From the NCBI GenBank assembly GCA_027488115.1, contig JAIYCG010000013.1:1-40249 (forward strand): a stretch of DNA of 40,249 bases. The letters are read 5' to 3'. The notes below the pieces were generated by a model. That model saw only the letters and a program-made list of their open reading frames with translations, searched no databases and was not told the origin of the DNA. A program made the position numbers and the translations under genes. This document shows, in pieces, positions 34,213-40,249 of this stretch. The stretch is from Comamonadaceae bacterium. GTDB taxonomy: Bacteria; Pseudomonadota; Gammaproteobacteria; Burkholderiales; Burkholderiaceae_C. Each line of letters opens with the position of its first letter. Position 1 is the first letter of the stretch.

Positions 34213-35135
34213 AGCAAATCGCTTTCAGAATCAAAGTGCGCCTCAACATCCGAAGGCAACAGCTGAATAGAGGCCCGCAAGCCTGGCACCGAGCTCATCA
34301 AGGCTTGCTCCACGCTGGTTCGAAGCGCAGCCGCTCGGCCTAAGGTCCAAGAGGCCGGCATGTGCATGTGCAAATCGACAAAGCGGCGTTGACCCGCTTT
34401 GCGCGTGGTCACATGGTCAAAGCGAATGATGGAGATGTCATCGCGGTGGTGCGCAAAACCAGCCAATGTTTCATTGATTTGCGCAATCACTTCAGGCTCA
34501 ACAGCTTGGTCCATCAGGCCCTGTGAAGATCGCCAAATCAGATGAAATCCCTCTTTCAAAATATTCAGCGCCACACCGATGGCCACGACAGCATCAAGCC
34601 ACAACCAACCTGTCACGCTGACCAAACCAATGCCAATGACCACACCAATCGAAGTCCAGACATCGGTCACCAGATGCTTGGCATCGGCCTCCAAAGCAAT
34701 AGACCGGTGCCTTTTGGCGGCACCCATCATGACCCATGCCAACAAACCATTCAAAGCCGAACTGCCCACCGACAATGCCAAACCCAAGCCCACTTGCTCA
34801 ATAGGTTGTGGATCAAAAATACGATGACTGGCCGCCCAAATAATGCCCATGGCCGCCACGATGATCAAAATACCTTCAAAGCCCGAAGAAAAATATTCCG
34901 CCTTGTGATGACCGTAAGGATGTTCTTCATCCGCCGGCTGCGCTGCCACCGTGACCATCACCAAGCCAAAAATAGCGCTGGCCAAATTGACCACTGACTC
35001 CATGGCATCGGACAGCAAGCCCACCGAATCGGTGATCCACCAGGCCAAGGTTTTGAGCGTGATGGTAATGATGGCCACCACCACAGAGGCCCACATCAAT
35101 GTGCGAGGAGACCAAGCGGGTAGTTTAAAAATCAT
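34209..35135 (-). CDS. Cation diffusion facilitator (CDF) family metal exporter
   Basis: This inner-membrane transporter of about 308 residues is likely to export Zn, Fe, Co or Mn in exchange for protons. Six transmembrane segments are predicted. Metal-site residues appear in DSVGLLSDAMESVVN (helix II) and ADAKHLVTDVWTS (helix V). The DEEHPYGHHKAEY loop is typical. A cytoplasmic C-terminal domain of about 80 residues follows (DDISIIRFDHVTTR, DLHMHMPASWTLG). The ATG at 35135 shares one base with the tyrS stop (TGATG). A TTG one codon earlier is also possible. It overlaps dtd by 4 bp at its end. Metal specificity is not clear. Confidence 0.9.
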   Translation of the reverse strand: MIFKLPAWSPRTLMWASVVVAIITITLKTLAWWITDSVGLLSDAMESVVNLASAIFGLVMVTVAAQPADEEHPYGHHKAEYFSSGFEGILIIVAAMGIIWAASHRIFDPQPIEQVGLGLALSVGSSALNGLLAWVMMGAAKRHRSIALEADAKHLVTDVWTSIGVVIGIGLVSVTGWLWLDAVVAIGVALNILKEGFHLIWRSSQGLMDQAVEPEVIAQINETLAGFAHHRDDISIIRFDHVTTRKAGQRRFVDLHMHMPASWTLGRAAALRTSVEQALMSSVPGLRASIQLLPSDVEAHFDSESDLL

Positions 35136-36370
35136 CAAGCACTCAAATGGACACGCGCAAATTTGCGCTTGCCCACCTGAACCACATAGCTGCCTGCCTC
35201 TAACTTCAATCCCTTATCACTCACAACAGAGGAGTCCACGCGCACACCGCCGCCATCAATCAGACGATTGGCTTCAGAGCCGGAAGGCGCCAAGCCCGCC
35301 ATCTTCAGCAAGTTGCCAATGCCCAAAGGCGCACCGCTTAAGCTCACTTCTGGAATTTCATCGGGCACGCCGCCCTTGCTGCGGTTGATGAAATCTTGTT
35401 CAGCCGCCTCGGCCGCGGCCGCACCATGGAAGCGCGACGTAATCTCTTTGGCCAAAGCCACCTTGGCTTCTTTGGGGTTCAAGCCCTGAGCCACTTGTTT
35501 CTTCAAAGCCTCAATGTCGGCCATCGATTTGAACGACAACAAGGTGTACCAACGCCACATCAGCACGTCAGAGATAGACAGCACCTTGGCAAACATGGTG
35601 TTGGGCTCTTCACTGATGCCGATGTAGTTGTTTTTCGACTTGGACATTTTGTCCACGCCATCCAGGCCTTCCAGCAAAGGCATGGTCAAAATACATTGCG
35701 GCTCTTGACCATACTCGGCTTGTAAATGGCGACCCATCAGCAAGTTGAACTTTTGATCGGTCCCGCCCAATTCCAAATCAGACTTCAAAGCCACCGAGTC
35801 ATAGCCCTGCATGAGGGGGTACAAAAACTCGTGCACGCTAATGGGCGTTCCCGCTTTAAAGCGATCGTGAAAATCGTTGCGCTCCATCATGCGCGCCACG
35901 GTGTATTTGGCCGCCAACTGAATCATGCCCATGGCTCCCAGCGGCAAACTCCACTCGCTGTTGTAGCGAATTTCGGTTTTGCTTGGGTCTAAAACCAAAC
36001 TGGCCTGGCGGTAATACGTCTCGGCGTTGGCCTTGATTTGTTCAGGCGTTAAAGGCGGACGGGTAGAGTTGCGGCCAGAAGGATCGCCAATGAGACTGGT
36101 GAAATCGCCAATCAAAAAGATCACCTGGTGCCCCAAGTTTTGCAATTGGCGCATCTTGTTCAGCACCACGGTGTGACCCACATGAATATCAGGCGCTGTG
36201 GGGTCCAAGCCTAATTTGATGCGCAAAGGCACGCCAGTGGCTTCTGATTTGGCCAGTTTCTTGATCCAATCTTCTTGCGGAATGAGCTCTTCACAACCTC
36301 TTAAAGTAACTGCCAAGGCCTCGTTGACAGCATCTGTCACGGGATATTGCTTGGGAATAGGTGCATTCAT
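35135..36370 (-). CDS. tyrS: Tyrosyl-tRNA synthetase
   Basis: This class I synthetase of about 411 residues charges tRNA-Tyr. The HIGH-like motif is HVGH in APDIHVGHTVVL, and the KMSKS motif is intact (DGVDKMSKSKNNYIG). A C-terminal S4 RNA-binding domain ends the protein (EANRLIDGGGVRVDSSVVSD). It is the TyrZ-like long-loop type common in proteobacteria. The start is ATG 36370 (MNAPIPKQYPVTD); a longer frame to 36466 has no family match. It is divergent from the M23 peptidase gene across 128 bp. No T-box leader is visible. Confidence 0.95.
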   Translation of the reverse strand: MNAPIPKQYPVTDAVNEALAVTLRGCEELIPQEDWIKKLAKSEATGVPLRIKLGLDPTAPDIHVGHTVVLNKMRQLQNLGHQVIFLIGDFTSLIGDPSGRNSTRPPLTPEQIKANAETYYRQASLVLDPSKTEIRYNSEWSLPLGAMGMIQLAAKYTVARMMERNDFHDRFKAGTPISVHEFLYPLMQGYDSVALKSDLELGGTDQKFNLLMGRHLQAEYGQEPQCILTMPLLEGLDGVDKMSKSKNNYIGISEEPNTMFAKVLSISDVLMWRWYTLLSFKSMADIEALKKQVAQGLNPKEAKVALAKEITSRFHGAAAAEAAEQDFINRSKGGVPDEIPEVSLSGAPLGIGNLLKMAGLAPSGSEANRLIDGGGVRVDSSVVSDKGLKLEAGSYVVQVGKRKFARVHLSA

Positions 36371-36498
36371 TAGGGTTTTCCAGTATTCGCCAATTGGCTT
36401 TGGCGGTAGAATGGCGGGAATTGTTTGCTCTATTTTAAGGGCTGACCTTGCTATTGTTGAATGCAACGCAAAAGCATTGCCGAGTTTTTACGGATCGA

Positions 36499-37896
36499 AT
36501 GAATTTCATCAACCGCTTTCTGACAATCGCCAAACCCTACTGCCTGGAGTTGTGGGCATTGGCCATTGCCCACAGCCACACGCTGCGGGCTGTTGTCGCT
36601 CGCCATCCCAAACACGTCACAGCCGCCTTGGCGCTGGTGTTGCTGGGCGGCGGTGGCGGTGCATTTGCGGTGGCCAATCTGGGGCCTGATGCCTCCAATT
36701 TGCCCGTTCGCATTTTGGTAGAAAACTTAGAAACACCTCATCTTGAACAGCAAATAGCTGAGCTAGAACAAAAAACCCTCAAGCTTTACCGCAACGACAT
36801 CACGCGGGGCTCTGACACCGCCGAAAGTTTGTTGCGTCGACTCGGATTGCTTGACTCTGCAGCTGCAGCCTACATTCGCCAAACACCAGAAGTTCGCCAA
36901 GCCTTGCTGAATCGTTCTGGTCGCAACGTTTCAGTCGAAGCTAACGAGCAACAGCAATTGCTGACGCTCACCACCCGTTGGCTCAAAAACGACAACGACA
37001 CCCAATACCAGCGCATGGTCATCACGCGCAATGACAACAACAAGTTCAGCGTTCGCACCGATTCTGCGCCCCTCACAGCCAGCGTTCGCATGACCGGTGG
37101 CACAGTGGCATCCTCACTTTATGCAGCCTCAGACGAAGCACGTTTACCCGACAACGTCACGCGCCAACTGGCCGATGTGTTCTCTGGCCAAATTGACTTC
37201 CACCGCGCTTTGCGCAAAGGTGCTGTTTTTTCAGTGGTCTACGAAACACTTGAAGCTGAAGGCGAACCCCTGCGTGCAGGCCGCTTGCTCAGTGCAGAAA
37301 TTACCAACGACAAGAAAACCTACGACGCAGTTTGGTTCCAAGAGCCAGGCCAAAAAGGCGCTTACTACACCATGAGTGGTGACAGCCTGCGCCGCGCATT
37401 CTTGGCCTCCCCCATGCCCTATTCACGCCGCACCAGCGGCTTTGGCATGCGCGAGCATCCCATTTTTCACACACAGCGCGCACACATGGGCGTTGACTAC
37501 GCTGCGCCAACAGGCACTCCCGTTATTTCCGTGGCCGATGGTGTGGTTGTAGAAAGCGGTTTTTCTGGCGGCTTCGGCAACATGGTGGTTGTGCAACACA
37601 ATGCCCGTCAAAGCACTGTTTATGCGCATCTCAGCAAAATTGGTGTTCGCAAAGGCCAAGCGGTTAAACAGGGTGACAATTTAGGTGCGGTAGGCTCCAC
37701 AGGGTGGGCCACCGGACCACATTTGCATTTTGAGTTTCGCATCAATGGTCGCCACGTTGACCCTCTCACACTGGCTCAGCAAGGCTCATCCGAGCCCATT
37801 TCTGCAGCGCTTCGCCCTCAGTTTGACCAACGTGCTCAATATGCAAGAACGCAATTGATGGCCGCGGCGCAAATGCGCCAAGGCAACGTTCAATAA
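36499..37896 (+). CDS. M23 family (LytM-type) peptidoglycan endopeptidase
   Basis: This protein of about 465 residues has an N-terminal hydrophobic segment (about residues 35-55: ALALVLLGGGGGAFAVANLG), which anchors it in or exports it across the inner membrane. A periplasmic region precedes the C-terminal LytM domain. Catalytic zinc residues are in HMGVDYAAPTGTPV (H, D) and GPHLHFEFRING (HxH). GMREHPIFH starts the domain. The layout resembles MepM/YebA-like endopeptidases that cleave D,D-crosslinks during growth. The start is ATG 36499 (MNFINRFLTIAK). It lies between tyrS and anmK, a common order in Burkholderiales. Confidence 0.9.
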   Translation: MNFINRFLTIAKPYCLELWALAIAHSHTLRAVVARHPKHVTAALALVLLGGGGGAFAVANLGPDASNLPVRILVENLETPHLEQQIAELEQKTLKLYRNDITRGSDTAESLLRRLGLLDSAAAAYIRQTPEVRQALLNRSGRNVSVEANEQQQLLTLTTRWLKNDNDTQYQRMVITRNDNNKFSVRTDSAPLTASVRMTGGTVASSLYAASDEARLPDNVTRQLADVFSGQIDFHRALRKGAVFSVVYETLEAEGEPLRAGRLLSAEITNDKKTYDAVWFQEPGQKGAYYTMSGDSLRRAFLASPMPYSRRTSGFGMREHPIFHTQRAHMGVDYAAPTGTPVISVADGVVVESGFSGGFGNMVVVQHNARQSTVYAHLSKIGVRKGQAVKQGDNLGAVGSTGWATGPHLHFEFRINGRHVDPLTLAQQGSSEPISAALRPQFDQRAQYARTQLMAAAQMRQGNVQ

Positions 37897-37910
37897 ATTT
37901 CAGCGTCGAC

Positions 37911-37944
37911 AGGGGCCAGGTTGACCTCCTCCTCGGCCCTTTTT
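37911..37944 (+). terminator. Probable terminator after the M23 peptidase gene
   Basis: AGGGGCC pairs with GGCCCTT (one G-U) across a 17-nt loop and is followed by a run of Ts. It lies 14 nt after the stop codon and 40 nt before anmK. The loop is long, so efficiency is uncertain. Confidence 0.5.
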
Positions 37945-37983
37945 GTGCCAACCTCCCCATCGATTGCAGCATCGATCTAAAAA

Positions 37984-39216
37984 GTGACTTCCAATCACTC
38001 GCAATACTACATTGGCCTGATGTCTGGCACTTCGCTGGACGGTGTTGATGGTGTTTTGCTCGAATGGCGAGATAGCGCCCCTTTCGAGAATTCGGTTGAA
38101 CATGACGTGTCTCTTTCTTTGTTGTCAAACACGCCCCACCTCAAAGTCTTGATGCATGCCTTCCAGCCATTTGACGCCGAATTTCGAACAGAACTTCTCA
38201 GTCTGAATACACCTGGCAACAACGAGTTGCATCGCGCTGCATTGGCTGGCAATCGCATAGCAAGAGACTATGCCAAGGTGGTTCACGCCTTGTTGAAAGA
38301 AAGCGGAATGCAAGCCAATGACATTCATGCCATTGGCGCACACGGCCAAACAGTTCGTCACCGACCGCTTGAATTTGATGCAGACCCCAGCACCGGCCAA
38401 GGCGCAGTGGGCTATACCTTGCAACTTAACAACCCAGCGCTTCTGGCCGAGCTCACAGTCATTGACGTGGTGGCCGAATTTCGAACACGCGACCTGGCGG
38501 CTGGTGGACAAGGTGCGCCTTTGGTTCCCGCCTTCCATGCAGAAATTTTTGGCGCCAGCACACACACGGTGGCCGTGGTCAACATTGGCGGCATCTCCAA
38601 CATCAGCATCTTGCGAGAAGCTTCAAATCAAAGCAATGCATTAGCAAGCATCATTGGATTTGATTGCGGCCCAGGCAACGCCCTCATGGACTACTGGGTG
38701 CATTTGCATCAGGGCAAAGACTACGATGCCCATGGCGAATGGGCCGCACAAGGCCAAGTCATTCCAGCGCTTTTGCAAAGCATGTTGGCTGAGCCTTACT
38801 TGCATTCAATGCCACCCAAAAGCACTGGCCGCGATTTGTTCAACCCAGCATGGTTGCAACGACACCTGCAACAAAATTTACGCGCTGAATTTGCAACGGC
38901 AGATGTGCAAGCCACGCTTTGCGAATTGACCGCCGTGGCCATCGCCCAAGATTTAAAACGTGAGGCACCCGATGCCAAGCAGCTCTGGGTGTGTGGGGGT
39001 GGCGCACTCAATGGCCATCTCATGTCGCGCTTACAAGCGCATGCGTCAGGCGTGGAAGTGGCTTCTACAGAAGCGCACGGTTTGCAGCCCTTGCAAGTTG
39101 AAGCAGCAGCCTTCGCGTGGCTGGCTGCCAAAGCGATGAAGCGAGAAACAGGAAGCCTAGAAAGCGTGACGGGCGCTCGAGGCGCCCGTGTGTTGGGGGC
39201 CATCTATCCCAGATAG
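37984..39216 (+). CDS. anmK: Anhydro-N-acetylmuramic acid kinase
   Basis: This 410-residue enzyme of cell-wall recycling opens and phosphorylates 1,6-anhydroMurNAc to MurNAc-6-phosphate. Family marks are GLMSGTSLDGVDGVLLEW at the N-terminus, GAHGQTVRHRP, VVNIGGISNIS and DCGPGNALMDYW. A late VCGGGALNGHLM stretch follows. The GTG at 37984 is chosen because it leads directly into SQYYIGLMSGTS; no good Shine-Dalgarno is seen. Its substrate is produced by lytic transglycosylases such as the Slt encoded at 12955. It converges on erpA, with 21 bp between stops. Confidence 0.95.
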   Translation: MTSNHSQYYIGLMSGTSLDGVDGVLLEWRDSAPFENSVEHDVSLSLLSNTPHLKVLMHAFQPFDAEFRTELLSLNTPGNNELHRAALAGNRIARDYAKVVHALLKESGMQANDIHAIGAHGQTVRHRPLEFDADPSTGQGAVGYTLQLNNPALLAELTVIDVVAEFRTRDLAAGGQGAPLVPAFHAEIFGASTHTVAVVNIGGISNISILREASNQSNALASIIGFDCGPGNALMDYWVHLHQGKDYDAHGEWAAQGQVIPALLQSMLAEPYLHSMPPKSTGRDLFNPAWLQRHLQQNLRAEFATADVQATLCELTAVAIAQDLKREAPDAKQLWVCGGGALNGHLMSRLQAHASGVEVASTEAHGLQPLQVEAAAFAWLAAKAMKRETGSLESVTGARGARVLGAIYPR

Positions 39217-39237
39217 CCCAGCTTCAATCTGGGTGGA

Positions 39238-39603
39238 TCAGGTTGAAAAAGATGAACCGCAGCCGCAAGTGCTGGTGGCATTGGGGTTCTTGATCACAAA
39301 CTGCGCGCCTTGCAGGTCTTCTTTGTAATCAATTTCGGCGCCCACGAGGTACTGGTAGCTCATGGCATCGATGAGCAATGACACGCCATGTTTGGTCATG
39401 GTGGTGTCGTCTTCGTTGACGATTTCGTCAAAGGTAAAGCCGTATTGGAAGCCAGAGCAACCGCCGCCTTGTACAAAGACACGCAGTTTCAAATCTGGAT
39501 TGCCTTCTTCGGCAATGAGGTCGGCCACTTTGGCGGCTGCACTGTCGGTGAAGACAATGGCTTCGGGCATTTCTGTGGGGATTGTTTCGGCTAAGGCGCT
39601 CAT
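39238..39603 (-). CDS. erpA: Iron-sulfur cluster insertion protein ErpA
   Basis: This 121-residue A-type carrier delivers Fe-S clusters to apo-proteins such as IspG. The three ligand cysteines are C49 ([10 protein letters not shown]) and C113/C115 (CGCGSSFST). The ATG at 39603 ([12 protein letters not shown]) has GGAGA 7 nt upstream. An in-frame start at 39651 would add 16 residues with no family match. It lies downstream of rpsI on the same strand, separated by a terminator and an unusual hairpin. TATACT at about 39632-39637 on the minus strand is a possible -10 box without a good -35. Confidence 0.94.
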   Translation of the reverse strand: MSALAETIPTEMPEAIVFTDSAAAKVADLIAEEGNPDLKLRVFVQGGGCSGFQYGFTFDEIVNEDDTTMTKHGVSLLIDAMSYQYLVGAEIDYKEDLQGAQFVIKNPNATSTCGCGSSFST

Positions 39604-39651
39604 GGGTTTTCTCCGGGAACTAGGTGAGTAGTATAGTGGATTGGTCAACAA

Positions 39652-39735
39652 TTAACTTCTAATAACTGCCCTGTTAGAAGGGGCTTCCTTCGGTCCGTCT
39701 AGAAAGAGGCGGCGGCGGTATTCAGACTTGCTCAT
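39652..39735 (-). CDS. Possible 27-residue ORF between rpsI and erpA
   Basis: A minus-strand ATG at 39735 opens a 27-codon frame (MSKSEYRRRLFLDGPKEAPS, then NRAVIRS). Its start lies in the loop of the inverted repeat at 39697-39791, and codons 6-13 form the 3' arm of that stem. No convincing ribosome site precedes it (AGCGAAG only). It may be chance, since the CGC repeat simply gives three arginines, or a leader peptide linked to the hairpin. I do not recognise it. Confidence 0.2.
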   Translation of the reverse strand: MSKSEYRRRLFLDGPKEAPSNRAVIRS

Positions 39736-39791
39736 CTTCGCTTTACTCAGAACTTCGCGCGTCCGAACACCACCACCACCTCTTTCTAGAC
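39697..39791 (-). promoter_or_regulatory. Structured intergenic hairpin upstream of erpA
   Basis: Two 23-nt arms (39697-39719 and 39769-39791) are inverted repeats that share TCTAGAAAGAGG and differ only at three positions, GGC versus GGT. On the minus-strand RNA these three become G-U wobble pairs, giving an uninterrupted 23-bp stem. On the plus strand they would be C-A mismatches. The structure therefore favours the strand of rpsI and erpA. The loop is 49 nt. It could be a processing site, an attenuator or a structured 5' leader for erpA. Confidence 0.6.
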
Positions 39792-39810
39792 TGAGTTTTT
39801 GGTTAAGACG

Positions 39811-39843
39811 AAAAAAAACCGCTCTGCAAGCAGAACGGTTTTC
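39811..39843 (-). terminator. Rho-independent terminator after rpsI
   Basis: On the minus strand AAAACCGTTCTG pairs with CAGAGCGGTTTT (one G-U) across a CTTG loop and runs into eight Ts. It lies 19 nt after the rpsI stop, ending the rplM-rpsI-type operon. Confidence 0.85.
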
Positions 39844-39862
39844 TTGAGCAGGCTGTATGCGA

Positions 39863-40249
39863 TTAACGCTTAGAGAACTGCTTACGGCGACGAGCAGAGT
39901 GCAAGCCTACCTTTTTACGTTCAACTTCGCGGGCGTCACGAGTGACAAAACCAGCTTGGCTGAGCACGGGCTTCAAAGAAGCGTCATAGTCAATCAGGGC
40001 ACGTGTGATGCCGTGACGCGCTGCACCAGCTTGACCAGATTCACCGCCACCGTGCACATTGATTTGGATGTCGAAAGACTCGACATGGTTTGTCAAAAAC
40101 AGAGGTTGCTTAGCGATCATGATCGAAGTCTCGCGGCCGAAGTAGGCTTGGATGTCCTTGCCATTGACCGTGATCTTGCCAGAGCCTTTTTTCAGAAACA
40201 CGCGGGCGACGCTAGATTTGCGACGGCCGGTGCCATTGTTCCATTCACC
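39863..40249 (-). CDS. rpsI: 30S ribosomal protein S9 (lacks the first codons, cut by the window end)
   Basis: This is S9 of the small ribosomal subunit; its C-terminal tail contacts P-site tRNA. Reading in from the window edge gives [18 protein letters not shown], then [16 protein letters not shown], with no internal start needed. [14 protein letters not shown] and the conserved basic tail [12 protein letters not shown] are intact. At 128 codons present against about 130 usual, only about two N-terminal residues (probably M-I) lie outside. A GTG at 40201 inside the gene should not be taken as the start. The usual upstream partner, rplM, would lie beyond the window. Confidence 0.97.
   Translation of the reverse strand, partial: GEWNNGTGRRKSSVARVFLKKGSGKITVNGKDIQAYFGRETSIMIAKQPLFLTNHVESFDIQINVHGGGESGQAGAARHGITRALIDYDASLKPVLSQAGFVTRDAREVERKKVGLHSARRRKQFSKR

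Overview
The window looks like the chromosome of a betaproteobacterium in Burkholderiales, most like the Comamonadaceae (Limnohabitans/Rhodoferax/Polaromonas type). This is judged from gene content and order: rpsI-erpA next to anmK, an M23 peptidase and tyrS; a C-terminally extended second IF-1; a PHA-granule-type small protein; and an SDR-folB-ttcA block. Base composition is moderate. The placement is inference; no search was run. Nearly all genes are housekeeping genes, with no prophage, CRISPR array, tRNA or transposase gene.

Layout. 1-170 holds the 5' half of RNase P RNA on the minus strand, divergent from cysK. 1.2-5.2 kb has a FAD dehydrogenase, a LysE-type exporter and gnd. 5.3-9.4 kb has glmS and glmU (UDP-GlcNAc supply) around an Lrp/AsnC regulator. 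9.4-15.4 kb has a DUF6279 lipoprotein, an atypical MBL-fold protein with a TetR regulator, 5-formyl-THF cyclo-ligase, a soluble lytic transglycosylase and a PHA-granule family protein. 15.4-17.5 kb is a molybdopterin oxidoreductase. 17.6-22.9 kb is an M20 amidohydrolase, a terminator, and a tight run DUF2817 peptidase - NAD(P)-binding protein - GST - cca. 23-25.1 kb has infA (second type), small proteins and a MidA-like methyltransferase. 25.1-28.8 kb runs SDR - folB - ttcA - DUF4136 lipoprotein - histidine phosphatase. 28.9-32.1 kb has ruvBA divergent from phoH-ybeY. 32.1-36.4 kb has dbpA, dtd, a CDF transporter and tyrS. 36.5-40.2 kb has an M23 peptidase, anmK, erpA and rpsI (cut by the window end). 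Peptidoglycan metabolism recurs: glmS and glmU make precursor, Slt and the M23 protein cut the wall, and AnmK recycles anhydroMurNAc.

The most unusual feature is a family of five long palindromes (153-177 bp) at 5157-5324, 10286-10460, 11495-11671, 14982-15134 and 33573-33727. Each has outer arms ending in GGGGTCAG, an inner 29-30 bp stem, and a conserved asymmetric 29-nt core. The stem sequence differs strongly between copies, yet within each copy the two arms match almost perfectly. Even copy-specific flanks are mirrored. In the copy at 14982 the core is inverted relative to its arms. Every copy lies directly after a stop codon. This looks like a non-autonomous mobile or self-correcting palindrome family whose mobilising enzyme is not in the window.

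Other points of interest are a lipoprotein gene opening with nine 12-bp units that each start with ATG, a rpsI-erpA intergenic hairpin that pairs fully only on the minus strand, and divergent genes whose start codons overlap or nearly touch.
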